Assembly: GCF_014884385.1 (NCBI RefSeq)
Contig: NZ_WKFH01000003.1
Coordinates: 3,256,001-3,320,000, forward strand
Origin: Phycobacter azelaicus
Lineage (GTDB): Bacteria > Pseudomonadota > Alphaproteobacteria > Rhodobacterales > Rhodobacteraceae
Reading direction: 5' to 3'
DNA: 64,000 bases
Below are positions 28,014 to 38,443 of this stretch, piece after piece. Position 1 is the first letter of the stretch. Each line of letters starts with the position of its first letter. The notes under the pieces were generated by a model that saw only the letters and a program-made list of their open reading frames with translations, had not been told where the DNA came from and searched no databases. The position numbers and the translations under genes were made by a program.

Positions 28014-29363
28014 TTAACAGAAAATGTCGTTCCCCAAGGCAAAGAGCATCAAGGACAGAATGACAGCAATTCCCAGTGTCATCAGGATGCGCATCACCGC
28101 GTCACTGGGCGGGCGGCCAGATACTGCCTCATAGGCATAGAACACAAGGTGCCCCCCATCCAGCGCCGGCACGGGGAAAAGGTTCAGAAGGCCCACCGCC
28201 GTCGACAGGACAGCGATGAAGCGAATAAAGCTGTCGAGCCCCTGACTGGCCATCGCCCCGGAAGTTTCGGCAATGCCGATCGGACCGGACAGATTGCAGG
28301 TGCTGATGGCACCGGTAATCATATGTGTCAGTCCAGAGATCGACATATCGATCACAGCCCAGACCTGAGCCACGCCAGCGCTGATCGATTCGCCAAGGCC
28401 CGCTGCCTCGGTCGCAGGCTCAAAAGCCTGGCCGCCGATAACCCCAATACGCCAATGAGTCGCAAAGCTTCCATCGGCCTGCGGTTCATCCGTACGACGC
28501 GGTGCAAGCGTCAGATCGAGAACAGCTCCATCGCGCCAGATCTTCAATGCAAGCGCGCGCCCATCGGCATCTTCCACAGCAGACTTCAGCTGGTCGAAAG
28601 CAAAGATCTCCTGGCCGTCTACTGCAGTGATGACATCGCCCGGCTCAAGCCCGGCATCCGCGGCAGCGCTGCGCGGCGCAACACCGCGCACGTAAGGCGG
28701 CGACAGGAAGGGGCCGTCCACGCTGACTATGGCCCCGTCACGACGCACTTCATATTGCATCGGCTGCACCATGGGCAGAGCATCGCGGAAGGTAGTCCAT
28801 TCTGTCCCGTTGCTCTCTTGCGGAACGGCCACGCCTTCGACCGAGACCAACTCGTCCCCCGCGCGAAGACCGGTTTCCACGCCCGGAAGAGGCAACAGTT
28901 CCCCAACGGTTAAGGGCTCACGCACGTTGCCTTGCGTCAGGGCCAAAGCCGAGAAAATGATCGCGGACATCACGAAATTGAACACGGGTCCCGCTGCAAC
29001 AGTTGCACTGCGCGCCCACAAAGGCGCCCCATGCATCGTCTTGCGCAGACGGGACGGATCTTGCGCCGCAGCTTCCATAGCCTCCGCATCCTTGCCCGAA
29101 GCCGCGTCCGCATCGCCAAGGAATTTGACATAGCCGCCAAACGGCAAAAGGGCGATCTGCCAGCGCGTGCCCCGTTTATCGACACGGCTCCAGATCACAG
29201 GACCAAAACCGAGCGAGAACACCTCCGGATGAATGCCGGACCAGCGCCCGACAATGTAGTGACCGTACTCATGAACGGCCACGATCACCGAGAGCGCCAC
29301 GACGAAACTGGCAATCACGTAGAGAAAACCGCCAAACTGCGGGAGAAGAGATACGATATCCAA
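28014..29363 (-). CDS. rseP: RIP metalloprotease RseP (site-2 protease)
   Basis: An intramembrane zinc protease, which in enterics cleaves the anti-sigma factor RseA. The 449 residues contain the HEYGH active site (residues 31-35) in the first span and a PDZ domain (GLEPGDVITAVDGQEIFAFD). The downstream LFPVPALDGGHLVFYAYEA supplies the third zinc ligand Asp. Substrate in this organism is unknown. It lies nine bases downstream of dxr, in the classic dxr-rseP-bamA order. Confidence 0.96.
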   Translation of the reverse strand: MDIVSLLPQFGGFLYVIASFVVALSVIVAVHEYGHYIVGRWSGIHPEVFSLGFGPVIWSRVDKRGTRWQIALLPFGGYVKFLGDADAASGKDAEAMEAAAQDPSRLRKTMHGAPLWARSATVAAGPVFNFVMSAIIFSALALTQGNVREPLTVGELLPLPGVETGLRAGDELVSVEGVAVPQESNGTEWTTFRDALPMVQPMQYEVRRDGAIVSVDGPFLSPPYVRGVAPRSAAADAGLEPGDVITAVDGQEIFAFDQLKSAVEDADGRALALKIWRDGAVLDLTLAPRRTDEPQADGSFATHWRIGVIGGQAFEPATEAAGLGESISAGVAQVWAVIDMSISGLTHMITGAISTCNLSGPIGIAETSGAMASQGLDSFIRFIAVLSTAVGLLNLFPVPALDGGHLVFYAYEAVSGRPPSDAVMRILMTLGIAVILSLMLFALGNDIFC

Positions 29364-29372
29364 GTTCTTACC

Positions 29373-30542
29373 TTATTGACGTTCTGCTGCGGCGCGTGCT
29401 GCCTCTTGCCGAGCGAGATGGTCCGTTTCGGTGACGTTATCAAGGGTCATTGCGGAATCAATGAGGCCAGATTGTGCCTCCATCCGTTCAAGAACGGTCG
29501 CGGTGATGTCCGCCATGTCGGTAAAACCGATCCGCCCTTCGATAAACAGATCCAGCGCCCGTTCCTTGGCGCCATTGAAAGCGGCCCCCATAAGCCCACC
29601 GCGCTCCATCACGTCGAAGGCCTGCGTGAGTGCGGGGTAACGCGCCGGGTCCGGCTTGCGGAAGTTGAGCTGGCCAATATCCGCAAGATCAAGGCGATCC
29701 ACCGGCAGATCCTTGCGATCAGGCCAATGCAGCGCATAGCCGATGGCATGACGCATATCTGGTGCGCCCAGATGGGCCATCAGCGCACCATCCTTGAAAC
29801 CAACGAGCGCATGCACCAGCGACTCCGGGTGGACCAAAACCTCGATCTGATCAGGAGTGACGCCGAAGAACTCTTTTACCTCAATCACTTCAAGGGCCTT
29901 GTTGAACATGGATGCACTGTCGATCGTGATCCGTTGCCCCATGTCCCAGTTTGGATGAGAAGAGGCCTCTTCCAATGAAGCCCGTTCCAGATCTTCAATC
30001 GGCCAATCGCGGAAAGCCCCGCCTGACGCGGTAATGATAATCCGCTCTACCGCAGCGATTTCTTCGCCGACAAGCCCTTGAAAAATGGCCGAATGCTCAC
30101 TGTCTACAGGCAACAGGCGGGCGCCATGCTTGAGCGCAGTCCGCATCAGCAACTCGCCTGCGCAAACCAACGACTCCTTGTTAGCAAGAGCCAGTGTGGC
30201 GCCTTGCTCCAAAGCCTTAAGCCCCGGCGCCAGACCAGCAGCCCCCACGATGGCGGACATCACCCAGTCGGCGGGGCGGGCCGCCGCCTCGATCAGGGCT
30301 TCCTGGCCTGCTGCCGCTTCGACCTCACTGCCCTCAAGGGCCGCGCGCAGATCCTCAAGCTTGTCATCATAGGCAGTGACGGCCACGTCGGCCTTCAGCG
30401 CAACGGCGTCCTTGGCAAGTTGTGCGATGTTCGCCCCGCCGGTCAGGGCCACCACGTCATAGGCACGCGAATTTCTGCGGATCAGATCGATGGTATTCTG
30501 ACCAATGGAGCCGGTGGCCCCGAAGATTGAGATCTTGCGCAT
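29373..30542 (-). CDS. dxr: 1-deoxy-D-xylulose 5-phosphate reductoisomerase
   Basis: Second step of the MEP isoprenoid pathway, making MEP with NADPH. The 389-residue enzyme starts RKISIFGATGSIGQNTIDLI (NADPH-binding). It has LLPVDSEHSAIFQ (metal ligands Asp and Glu), TASGGAFRDWP, and the C-terminal FNAANE equivalent here read as AAFNGAKERALDLF. I start at ATG 30542 so that AAGGCAGG is three bases upstream; ATG 30545 is adjacent. The product feeds uppS upstream in the same operon. Confidence 0.95.
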   Translation of the reverse strand: MRKISIFGATGSIGQNTIDLIRRNSRAYDVVALTGGANIAQLAKDAVALKADVAVTAYDDKLEDLRAALEGSEVEAAAGQEALIEAAARPADWVMSAIVGAAGLAPGLKALEQGATLALANKESLVCAGELLMRTALKHGARLLPVDSEHSAIFQGLVGEEIAAVERIIITASGGAFRDWPIEDLERASLEEASSHPNWDMGQRITIDSASMFNKALEVIEVKEFFGVTPDQIEVLVHPESLVHALVGFKDGALMAHLGAPDMRHAIGYALHWPDRKDLPVDRLDLADIGQLNFRKPDPARYPALTQAFDVMERGGLMGAAFNGAKERALDLFIEGRIGFTDMADITATVLERMEAQSGLIDSAMTLDNVTETDHLARQEAARAAAERQ

Positions 30543-30562
30543 CATCCTGCCTTTCAAGGCTA

Positions 30563-31333
30563 TCAGAAAAACATCACGAAAATCAGGAAGGCGGCGGCTG
30601 CGCCAAGCATCCCGTCAAACCGGTCCAAAAGCCCGCCATGACCGGGAATGAGCGCGCTCGAGTCCTTGACACCCATGCGTCGCTTCAGGGCACTTTCGGC
30701 GATATCCCCGGCCTGACTGGCCATGGAGATCACCACAGACAGAGGCACCGCCCAAAGCCCAAGGCCCGAGGGTTCGGCAAAGGCCAGCCCCACACCGGCC
30801 GCCGCAAGCCAGCCGGCTGAGCTGCCGGACCAGGTTTTCTTGGGGCTGATACGCGGCCAAAGCTTTGGCCCGCCGATGATTTTTCCTGCAAAATACCCCG
30901 CAACATCGGTGACGACGACGACACCAATCAGCCACAAAAGCCACAGCACGCCCATTTCATTTCGCAGCCAGACAAAGGCAAAGCCTGCGCAGACGATCCA
31001 TAGCCCGAACAGACCGAACCTGACTCTAGAAGCAGTCGGCATCTGAAAGATTCCAGCCATGACAGGCGCGACCAGCAGCGACATACCCCAAGTTGCCGGC
31101 AACAAAGTGGACCCAAGAACGGCCGCAGCGGTCATACCGCCCAGCTGCAGCGCCTGCCCCTTTTGCGCTGGAGCCACCATTCGCACCAATTCCCAGACCA
31201 TGCCCCCGCAGGCCGCAGCGATCAGAAGGGCGAACCAGATTCCGCCAAGCCAGATCTCCAGCGAGCCAACCACAACCATCACGACCGCCGAGAGGATCCG
31301 CGGTATCAGATCGGACCAGCGCCCCGCACTCAT
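30563..31333 (-). CDS. cdsA: Phosphatidate cytidylyltransferase
   Basis: Makes CDP-diacylglycerol, the common phospholipid precursor, in the inner membrane. The 256-residue polytopic protein ends with the CDP-alcohol signature SALKRRMGVKDSSALIPGHGGLLDRFD, including the metal-binding aspartates. Its start overlaps the uppS stop (ATGA), indicating coupled translation; dxr follows 20 bases later. Confidence 0.95.
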   Translation of the reverse strand: MSAGRWSDLIPRILSAVVMVVVGSLEIWLGGIWFALLIAAACGGMVWELVRMVAPAQKGQALQLGGMTAAAVLGSTLLPATWGMSLLVAPVMAGIFQMPTASRVRFGLFGLWIVCAGFAFVWLRNEMGVLWLLWLIGVVVVTDVAGYFAGKIIGGPKLWPRISPKKTWSGSSAGWLAAAGVGLAFAEPSGLGLWAVPLSVVISMASQAGDIAESALKRRMGVKDSSALIPGHGGLLDRFDGMLGAAAAFLIFVMFF

Positions 31334-32088
31334 GTCTTGACCGCTCCAAATCGGCGATCCCGCGCACCATAATCACGGCACAGCCTGCCCAGTTCCTCAG
31401 CCGAGAAATCCGGCCAGAGCGTGTCGATGAACTCGTACTCCGCATAGGCGGACTGCCACAGCAAAAAGTTCGATATCCGCGCTTCGCCGCTGGTCCGGAT
31501 CACCAGATCCGGATCAGGCAAAACGTGTGTATCCAGGTACTTAGGCAGGGTTTCTTCATCCACATCCTCGGGACAAAGCTTTCCAGCAGCCACATCCTGC
31601 GCCAAGCGTTTGGTGGCCCGAGCCACCTCGTCGCGCCCACCATAGTTCAGCGCGATCGTCAGATGGGTGCCGTCATTGCCCTGGGTTTCGATCTCAAGCT
31701 GATCCATCAACTGGATCAGCTTTGCATCAAGCCGTACCCGGTCCCCGATGAAACGCACGCGCACATTCTTGGCAGCAAGGGCTTTCATCTCTTTCGAGAT
31801 ATACCTGCGAAACAGGCTCATCAGGCCAGCGACCTCAACCTGTGTTCGCTTCCAGTTCTCTGTCGAGAAGGCAAAGATTGTCAGATACTTGATGCCAAGC
31901 GATTGGCAGCATTCGACGATCTCACGCACGCGTTTGGCGCCGGCATGGTGACCGAACAGTCGCGGACGCCCACGGGATTGCGCCCAGCGTCCGTTGCCAT
32001 CCATGATGATGGCAACATGGCATGGCCCCTGCGGGATGCCTGATTGCGGGGCGTCTGTCCGCAGCGCCGTGTCGGTCTGTTGGGACAT
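31330..32088 (-). CDS. uppS: Undecaprenyl diphosphate synthase
   Basis: A cis-prenyltransferase that makes the C55 carrier lipid for peptidoglycan and O-antigen. The 252-residue product has the catalytic IIMDGNGRWAQSRGRPRLFG with Asp, the IFAFSTENWKRT region, and the C-terminal DLVIRTSGEARISNFLLWQ with the RxSxE substrate-binding motif. It is nine bases after frr and overlaps cdsA by four bases. Confidence 0.97.
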   Translation of the reverse strand: MSQQTDTALRTDAPQSGIPQGPCHVAIIMDGNGRWAQSRGRPRLFGHHAGAKRVREIVECCQSLGIKYLTIFAFSTENWKRTQVEVAGLMSLFRRYISKEMKALAAKNVRVRFIGDRVRLDAKLIQLMDQLEIETQGNDGTHLTIALNYGGRDEVARATKRLAQDVAAGKLCPEDVDEETLPKYLDTHVLPDPDLVIRTSGEARISNFLLWQSAYAEYEFIDTLWPDFSAEELGRLCRDYGARDRRFGAVKT

Positions 32089-32097
32089 GGCCGGAGA

Positions 32098-32661
32098 TCA
32101 GACCTGCATGATTTCAGCTTGCTTCGTCTCCAGTGCTTCGTCGACTGCCTTGATCATCTTGTCGGTCAGGTCCTGCACCTCGCTTTCCCAGAACTTTTGA
32201 TCGTCCTCGGACATGCCATCGGCCTTTGCTTTCTTGATCTGGTCCATGCCGTCGCGGCGCACGTTGCGCACCGAGACACGGGCATGTTCGGCATATTGGC
32301 CGGCCACCTTGCTCAACTCGCGGCGGCGTTCCTCATTCAGCTCGGGGATCGGCAGCATGATGATGGTGCCGTTGAGCTGCGGGTTGATGCCAAGGCCGGA
32401 TTCGCGGATCGCCTTTTCCACCTTACCGACGAGGGACTTATCCCAGACATTGATGGTCACCATGCGCGGCTCGGGCACGTTGACGGTGCCGACCTGGTTG
32501 ATCGGTGTCATCGATCCATAGGCATCAACCATCACCGGGTCCAGCATCGAGGCCGAGCCACGCCCGGTACGCAAGGATGCAAACTCCGACCGCAGGTTGG
32601 CCATTGCGCCGTCCATGCGGCGTTTCAGATCGTCGGTATCCAGTTCAAATTCATCAGACAT
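32098..32661 (-). CDS. frr: Ribosome recycling factor
   Basis: Splits post-termination ribosomes together with EF-G. The 187 residues match the family over its full length, from the helical [20 protein letters not shown] to the conserved [20 protein letters not shown]. Ribosome-binding site GGGGAGAG precedes the start. Unlike the classic pyrH-frr pair, a secreted hypothetical gene lies between it and pyrH. Confidence 0.97.
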   Translation of the reverse strand: MSDEFELDTDDLKRRMDGAMANLRSEFASLRTGRGSASMLDPVMVDAYGSMTPINQVGTVNVPEPRMVTINVWDKSLVGKVEKAIRESGLGINPQLNGTIIMLPIPELNEERRRELSKVAGQYAEHARVSVRNVRRDGMDQIKKAKADGMSEDDQKFWESEVQDLTDKMIKAVDEALETKQAEIMQV

Positions 32662-32808
32662 TCTGCTCTCTCCCCTGACTTGAGGCGGTCTTTACACCGC
32701 TCATAAGCGATTGGCGCAAGATTGTATAGCAATGTTGCGCAGGTTTGGTGGCCTTGGACGCGCGTCGCCCTTTCTGGTTTCCGGCTGGCTGTCAGAGCTT
32801 TTGGCCAC

Positions 32809-33606
32809 CTAGCCGGCCTTGGGATAGTGACACAGCGGAGGTCGCCCGTCGCTTACATGCGCGCCTTCATACCACCCAGCAGCTCGCACAATCATTTCGT
32901 ATTCAAAAAAGAGCCAAGCATTCTTGTTGTCATCGTCGATTTCCCACTGCGCATGCAAACTCTCGGTCCCGTTTCCCCCGCATTTTGCGTTTTCAAACAG
33001 GTAGCGCATGAACCAATCGAAGTACTTTTTCTTGACGGAGAAACCTTCCCGCACATCCCTCGCCGCCGGAAGGGCCGCGCAATCTTCATTGTGAATAACG
33101 GTGAATCCAGGCGGTGCGCGCAGCGGCGTGTTTTCAAAGAAGGCAAGCTGACCGGAAACAAGGCCAGAGCCGAGAAGCTTCAGATGCGCGTAACCAGCAT
33201 CCTCGGCAGACATCCCCGGAATAGCTTCCAGCGCCTTTATGGCGTCGTTGAGATAGCAGCCCTGTTGCGCGCCATCGCCTTCGGGGTCTTCGACCGCGAT
33301 ATATGGCGCAAAGACAGCATCGCCGATACTGAAGTCCGATTGGATAATCGGCAGCTTCATTTCGCACAGGCTGCGATCCAGAACCACACAGGCGCCTTCC
33401 TGTTTGGCCTGCCCATCGTCCAGCGCATCCTGTGCAAGGCGGTTCAGCGCATCCTGCGAAAATCCGCGTGCCGTGGCTTTTTCGATCACCGCTGGCCCGA
33501 TGGTGCAGCCTTCATGCTGCAGAAAGGAGATCAGCTCTGCCTCCCCGGCTGCTGCGGCACCCGGGAAAGAGAACGCCAACACAATGGCGAAGAGGCGTTT
33601 CATCAT
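32809..33606 (-). CDS. Secreted hypothetical protein between pyrH and frr
   Basis: A 265-residue product with a signal peptide ([20 protein letters not shown], cleavage after GAAAA). The mature part is acidic with several cysteines ([55 protein letters not shown]) that could form disulfides in the periplasm. I do not recognise a domain. The start overlaps the pyrH stop (ATGATG, so either Met at 33606 or 33603), which places it firmly in the pyrH-frr operon. It is an insertion relative to the usual order. Confidence 0.82.
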   Translation of the reverse strand: MMKRLFAIVLAFSFPGAAAAGEAELISFLQHEGCTIGPAVIEKATARGFSQDALNRLAQDALDDGQAKQEGACVVLDRSLCEMKLPIIQSDFSIGDAVFAPYIAVEDPEGDGAQQGCYLNDAIKALEAIPGMSAEDAGYAHLKLLGSGLVSGQLAFFENTPLRAPPGFTVIHNEDCAALPAARDVREGFSVKKKYFDWFMRYLFENAKCGGNGTESLHAQWEIDDDNKNAWLFFEYEMIVRAAGWYEGAHVSDGRPPLCHYPKAG

Positions 33607-34346
33607 CCGACCTTGGTGTAGGTGCCCTCGCCCGCCAGGATGCCCCGGAACCCGCCCGGCTCGTCCAGGGAGAAGACGATGATGGGCAGGCTATTGTCGC
33701 GCGCCAGCGCAATCGCCGAGGCATCCATCACGCCCAGGCGTTTGGCCAGCACATCATCATAGCTCACGGTGTCATAGCGCTTGGCATCATCAAATTTGAC
33801 CGGGTCCTTGTCATAGACGCCATCCACCTTGGTACCCTTGAAAATCGCTTCGCAGCCCATTTCATTAGCCCGCAGTGTCGCCGCCGTATCGGTGGTGAAA
33901 TAAGGGTTGCCGGTGCCTGCGGCGAAGATGCAGACCCGCTTCTTCTCAAGGTGGCGCACCGCGCGGCGGCGGATGTAGGGCTCGCAGACCTGATCCATCG
34001 GAATGGCCGAGATCACCCGTGTGTAAACCCCCAACCCTTCGAGTGCGGCCTGCATGCCGAGGGCGTTCATCACCGTGGCCAGCATCCCCATATAGTCCGC
34101 TGTGGTGCGCTCCATCCCCTGCGCGGCGCCGGACAGGCCGCGGAAGATATTGCCACCGCCGATGACCATGCAGATCTCGACGCCCATATCATGCACCGAT
34201 TTCACTTCCTGCGCAACACGCTGAACGGTCGGCGGGTGCAGGCCAAACCCCTGATCCCCCATCAGGGCTTCACCCGAGATTTTCAGCATCACACGTTTAT
34301 AGGCGGCGGCCGATGAGGCGGCCGGTGTATCGATTTCTTGGGGCAT
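33603..34346 (-). CDS. pyrH: Uridylate kinase
   Basis: Phosphorylates UMP to UDP, an essential step regulated by GTP and UTP. The 247 residues have [20 protein letters not shown], the [10 protein letters not shown] glycine-rich loop, and the [18 protein letters not shown] region. Ribosome-binding site GGAG is six bases before ATG 34346. First gene of the pyrH-to-lpxB block in this window; tsf and rpsB, often upstream, are not here. Divergent miaA starts 132 bases away. Confidence 0.97.
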   Translation of the reverse strand: MPQEIDTPAASSAAAYKRVMLKISGEALMGDQGFGLHPPTVQRVAQEVKSVHDMGVEICMVIGGGNIFRGLSGAAQGMERTTADYMGMLATVMNALGMQAALEGLGVYTRVISAIPMDQVCEPYIRRRAVRHLEKKRVCIFAAGTGNPYFTTDTAATLRANEMGCEAIFKGTKVDGVYDKDPVKFDDAKRYDTVSYDDVLAKRLGVMDASAIALARDNSLPIIVFSLDEPGGFRGILAGEGTYTKVG

Positions 34347-34478
34347 GTTGCGCTCCGGAATATGACGGGGTTACTTTGCGCCGCAAAATGGAGCAAATCG
34401 CAGCCGGGATCAATGCAGGCCGGACGCCTTTTATGTCCCAATTCAGCCAAATTCTGTTACTTACAGGTCCGCATAGAA

Positions 34479-35348
34479 ATGACACTTCCAGACATCGATC
34501 CGGACAAACCGGTGCTGATCGCCGGTCCAACCGCCTCCGGCAAATCGGCATTTGCGCTCCAGATCGCCGAAACCCAGGGCGGCGTGATCGTCAACGCCGA
34601 TGCCAGCCAGGTCTACGACTGTTGGCGCGTGGTCACGGCCCGCCCCTCGGTCGAAGAAGAAGCCCGCGCACCGCATCGCCTCTATGGCCATATCCGCTTT
34701 GACGAAACCTATTCGGCCGGTCACTGGCTGCGAGAGGTTCTTCCCCTCCTCAATGGTTCTGAGCGCCCCATAATTGTCGGCGGAACCGGTCTCTATTTCA
34801 GCGCCCTGACCGAAGGCATGGCCGATATTCCAGCAACGCCTCCAGAGGTGCGCGCAAAAGGAGATCGCCTATCGCACCAGGATCTGCTCACTCAGCTGGA
34901 TGCGGAAACCGCATCGCGCATAGACGTCAAGAACCGTGCACGCGTCCAGCGCGCCTGGGAGGTTCTGACCGCCACCGGGCGCCCACTGGCAGACTGGCAG
35001 GATGCCACCCCGGCGCCTGCGTTGCCACTCTCTAATAGCACTGCATTTGTCATAAGCAGTTCGAAAGAGTGGCTTGAGGCCCGCATCCGAAAGCGTTTCC
35101 GTAAAATGATCGAAGCCGGCGCCCTTGATGAGATAGAGGCCATGCGAGACCTCTATGATCCGGCGCTGCCCTCTTGCAAGGCAATCGGCGTTCCTGAGCT
35201 TATGCGCTATGTCGCCGGGCAAACTACCCTGGAAGAGGCCGAAGAAGCCGCTGCAATCTCAACCCGCCAGTTCGCCAAAAGACAACGCACCTGGTTTCGG
35301 GCCAGAATGAAAGCCTGGCATGAAATTCTGCCAGAACGCGACGTTTAG
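34479..35348 (+). CDS. miaA: tRNA dimethylallyltransferase
   Basis: Transfers a dimethylallyl group to A37 of tRNAs reading U-starting codons. The 289-residue product has the P-loop [18 protein letters not shown], the substrate-binding [18 protein letters not shown], and the C-terminal [15 protein letters not shown] motif that contacts tRNA. I start at ATG 34479 ([11 protein letters not shown]); the open frame reaches back to 34338 but its first 47 residues are unlike the family. Confidence 0.95.
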   Translation: MTLPDIDPDKPVLIAGPTASGKSAFALQIAETQGGVIVNADASQVYDCWRVVTARPSVEEEARAPHRLYGHIRFDETYSAGHWLREVLPLLNGSERPIIVGGTGLYFSALTEGMADIPATPPEVRAKGDRLSHQDLLTQLDAETASRIDVKNRARVQRAWEVLTATGRPLADWQDATPAPALPLSNSTAFVISSSKEWLEARIRKRFRKMIEAGALDEIEAMRDLYDPALPSCKAIGVPELMRYVAGQTTLEEAEEAAAISTRQFAKRQRTWFRARMKAWHEILPERDV

Positions 35349-35481
35349 GTTCTAACTCTCGAAAACCTCGCCTTAGGGCGTATTGCAAGGTATCTGCACG
35401 CCTCAAGGCAGAGCGTGTGCTTGCAAGAATCATATTTTCGTGGACACTCATATTCAATTTTACGGAATATGATGACCACTC

Positions 35482-36303
35482 ATGCCATTTGACCCGAAAC
35501 CAACCGAAGATCTGTGCGTTCTGCCGCTTTCGCGTTTTACGCCTGGCGGTCCCTGGCAGACAGAACTTGCGCATGACCGAAAGGAACATGTCCTGATCTG
35601 GATCACGCGCGGACAGGGCCGCTGTCTGATGGATGGACACCAAAAAGGGTTTGGAACGCACAACGCTCTTTTTTTTCCCGCAGGCCATCTTTGGTCGGCA
35701 GAATTCGGACGACAGTGTTTGGGCCAGGTTCTCGTAGTACCCGCCAGCGCACCGGTGTCCATGCCCGATGCGCCGCTTCACCTCAAAGTCCAGGACATTC
35801 GAGAGCAGGCCCGGCTGAACAGCCTGCTTGAAGAAATCGCAAATGAGCAAAGCACCCACCCTGCCCTATGGCGACGTGCAATACAGTCCTATTCGGATCT
35901 GGTCAGCGTTCATCTGCGCAGGCAGATCCCGTCCGGACCTCTGCCTCCGCCCAAACCAAGTGCAGCGCGGCGCTTGTCCCAGGCGTATTGCCAACGCGTT
36001 GTCGAATGTTTCGACCAACAGGCCAACATGGCCGATCACGCTGCAGCCTTGCGGGTCACGCCAACACACCTGACACGCGTCTGCAAAGCCGAAACCGGCA
36101 AAACCGCAGCAACGCTCCTTACAGAGCGGCAGCTATATGCCGCTCGCAGCCTTCTCATTTCCAGCGATTTGCCAATGCGAGATATTGCCTCGCTTCTCGG
36201 ATTTGGCAGCGCCGCCTACTTCACCCGCTTCATCACACAGCACACAGGTGAAACACCCAGCAGCCTGCGCAAGAAAGCCCGGCTTAGCGCGGTTGCGCTT
36301 TAA
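35482..36303 (+). CDS. AraC-family transcriptional regulator
   Basis: A 273-residue regulator with an N-terminal cupin-like sensing half (VLIWITRGQGRCLMDGHQKG, NALFFPAGHLWSAEFG) and a C-terminal pair of helix-turn-helix motifs. These are NMADHAAALRVTPTHLTRVC and DIASLLGFGSAAYFTRFITQ, followed by HTGETPSSLRK, the classical AraC C-terminus. It lies 329 bases upstream of a four-gene ABC importer transcribed the same way, so it is the likely but unproven local regulator. A short GC hairpin without a T run follows its stop (36306-36321). Confidence 0.9.
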   Translation: MPFDPKPTEDLCVLPLSRFTPGGPWQTELAHDRKEHVLIWITRGQGRCLMDGHQKGFGTHNALFFPAGHLWSAEFGRQCLGQVLVVPASAPVSMPDAPLHLKVQDIREQARLNSLLEEIANEQSTHPALWRRAIQSYSDLVSVHLRRQIPSGPLPPPKPSAARRLSQAYCQRVVECFDQQANMADHAAALRVTPTHLTRVCKAETGKTAATLLTERQLYAARSLLISSDLPMRDIASLLGFGSAAYFTRFITQHTGETPSSLRKKARLSAVAL

Positions 36304-36459
36304 GCGCGCCGCTTCCGGCGCAGGCTACAGAGGTGATTCCCCAGACAAACCTTGAGATCGGCCATGACGGCCGACCACTAGGCACATATGCCCAGTTCCG
36401 ACCGCAGCCATAGGATCATTTTGACACACAATTCAAAACCGACGTTCAAAAGGTCGCTT

Positions 36460-36487
36460 TTGACACCCGATCTGCCGAAACTATGCA
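36460..36487 (+). promoter_or_regulatory. Candidate promoter and repeat in the gap before the ABC operon
   Basis: The 36304-36632 gap has no ORF I trust. It holds two copies of TTTTGACAC (36419-36427 and 36458-36466), 39 bases apart. The second gives a perfect -35 (TTGACA, 36460-36465) with TATGCA 16 bases on as a weak -10. Spaced repeats are a common pattern for AraC-family operators, so the copies are candidate binding sites of the upstream regulator. Confidence 0.35.
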
Positions 36488-36632
36488 TTGACGTGCAGCG
36501 GCTAATCAGGCCGAATGGGCTGGTGAGACGGCGAAAAAACAACCAAAGCACCTATGAGGCCAGCTATTCGGCCCTATATCGCCACACGACACGGGGCGCT
36601 AAAGACCCTGCCGGTGCACTAGGGAGATCCAC

Positions 36633-38303
36633 ATGAAGATTAGAACCACCACAGCAACGCCGATCCATTGGGCGGCTAAAATGCATGCTGAGGAAGTCAA
36701 ACAGGGCAAGCTGGACCGACGCGAGTTTCTGGCCCGCTCGACCGCGTTGGGCGTCAGCGCTGCGGCTGCCTACGGGCTGATCGGTATGTCCGCCCCAGCG
36801 CAAGCCGCGGCGCATGCGCAAAAGGGCGGCACCCTGCGCATGCAGATGGAAGTGCGCGCGCTGAAGGATCCGCGCACCTTTGACTGGACCCAGATCGCGA
36901 CCTTCACTGCTGGCTGGCTGGAGTATCTTGTTGAGTACAACAGCGACGGCTCTTTCGGCCCGATGCTGCTGGAAAGCTGGAGCGCAAATGACGATGCCAC
37001 TGAATACACGCTTAACGTTCGCAAGGGCGTGAAGTGGAACAACGGCGATGACTTCACTGCCGAAGATGTGGCGCGAAACATCACTGGCTGGTGCGACAGC
37101 TCGGTCGAGGGCAACTCCATGGCAGCCCGCATGGGTTCGCTGATTGACGCGGAAACCGGCAAGGCCGCCGAGGGTGCGATCACCGTGGTGGACAGCCACA
37201 CCGTGAAGCTGAAAGCCAACACCCCTGACATCACCATCATCCCCGGCATGGCAGACTATCCGGCAGCGATCACCCACGCAAGCTTTGATGCCGCAACCAT
37301 GCTGGAGAACCCGATCGGGACCGGCTACATGCTGCCCGAAAGCATGGAAGTAGGCGTCAAGGGCGTGCTGGTCCGCAACGAAGGTCACGACTGGTGGGGC
37401 TATGCCGCAGGCAAGGGCGGGCACCTGGACCGGATCGAGTTCATCGACTACGGCACCGACCCGGCCGCCTTCCTGGCCGCTTTCGAGGCGGAAGAGATCG
37501 ACATGAACTGGGAATCGGTCGGTGAATACGTCGACATCTTCGACGGTATCGGCCTCACCCGGTCGGAAATTCCCTCGGGCTTTACCATTGTGATCCGCCC
37601 CAACCAGCAGGCCGAAGTGAACGGCATGAAGCCCTACGCCGACAAGCGTGTGCGCCAGGCGCTGGCCATGGCCGTGGACAACAATGTCTGCCTCGAACTG
37701 GGCATGTCGGGCTACGGGATCCCCGCCGACAACTGCCATGTTGGCCCGATGCATCCCGAGCATGACCCGAGCGTCACCCGTATCCCGTTTGATCCAGCCA
37801 AGGCCAAGGCTTTGATGGACGAAGCGGGCATGGGCGATTACGAGCACGAGCTACTGTCGATCGACGATGACTGGCGCCGCAACACCACCGATGCAGTGGC
37901 CGCTCAGCTGCGCGATGCCGGCATCAACGTCAAGCGAACCATTTTGCCGGGTTCCACCTTCTGGAACGACTGGGCGAAGTATCCGTTCTCCTCGACCAAC
38001 TGGAACCACCGCCCGCTGGGCACCCAGGTTCTGGCACTGGCCTACCGGTCGGGCGAAGCCTGGAACGAAAGCGGGTTTGCCAATGCCGAATTCGACGCGC
38101 TTTTGGCCGAAGCCAACGCGATCGCCGATGCGGACAAGCGCCGCGAAGTGATGGCTAAGCTGCAGGCCATCATGATCGACGAAGGCGTCACTATCCAGCC
38201 CTACTGGCGCACGGCGATGCGTCACCACAGGGACAATCTGGTGGGTGTGGACAAGCATATCGCGGACCTGCCGCAGATCTACAAATGGGCGCTTAAGGCC
38301 TAA
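36633..38303 (+). CDS. ABC transporter substrate-binding protein, oligopeptide/dipeptide family
   Basis: A 556-residue periplasmic binding protein of the SBP_bac_5 cluster. The N-terminus has a long polar region and a Tat-like signal with twin arginine DRREFLARS at about residues 29-37, then a hydrophobic stretch ending SAPAQAAA. Family signature [20 protein letters not shown] is intact. Peptides, nickel, opines or other small ligands are all bound by this family, so the substrate is not known. Start ATG 36633 follows AGGGAG. A hairpin terminator-like element after the stop may lower expression of the downstream permeases. Confidence 0.93.
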   Translation: MKIRTTTATPIHWAAKMHAEEVKQGKLDRREFLARSTALGVSAAAAYGLIGMSAPAQAAAHAQKGGTLRMQMEVRALKDPRTFDWTQIATFTAGWLEYLVEYNSDGSFGPMLLESWSANDDATEYTLNVRKGVKWNNGDDFTAEDVARNITGWCDSSVEGNSMAARMGSLIDAETGKAAEGAITVVDSHTVKLKANTPDITIIPGMADYPAAITHASFDAATMLENPIGTGYMLPESMEVGVKGVLVRNEGHDWWGYAAGKGGHLDRIEFIDYGTDPAAFLAAFEAEEIDMNWESVGEYVDIFDGIGLTRSEIPSGFTIVIRPNQQAEVNGMKPYADKRVRQALAMAVDNNVCLELGMSGYGIPADNCHVGPMHPEHDPSVTRIPFDPAKAKALMDEAGMGDYEHELLSIDDDWRRNTTDAVAAQLRDAGINVKRTILPGSTFWNDWAKYPFSSTNWNHRPLGTQVLALAYRSGEAWNESGFANAEFDALLAEANAIADADKRREVMAKLQAIMIDEGVTIQPYWRTAMRHHRDNLVGVDKHIADLPQIYKWALKA

Positions 38304-38315
38304 GCTTACCCTATC

Positions 38316-38344
38316 GGGCCGCGCTAGACAGGCGCGGCCCGTTT
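38316..38344 (+). terminator. Intra-operon stem-loop after the binding-protein gene
   Basis: GGGCCGCGC (38316-38324) pairs perfectly with 38332-38340 around a 7-base loop and is followed by GTTTC. The weak T run suggests partial termination or 3'-end protection. Such elements are usual between binding-protein and permease genes, where the binding protein is needed in excess. Confidence 0.65.
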
Positions 38345-38443
38345 CTGCTGGACCCGAACCACAGCCAAAGACCGGGCGCAGCCGCGCCCTACCAAAAGCG
38401 CAGCGGCAAAGCACCGTGCGCATAGCCACCAACGGGGGCATTC

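Noticed and set aside
36564..37847. 427-residue minus-strand frame opposite the substrate-binding protein
   Set aside because: Shadow of a strongly biased GC3 gene; the plus-strand product is an unmistakable family member. The same applies to the frames at 41019-42236 and 53265-54596.
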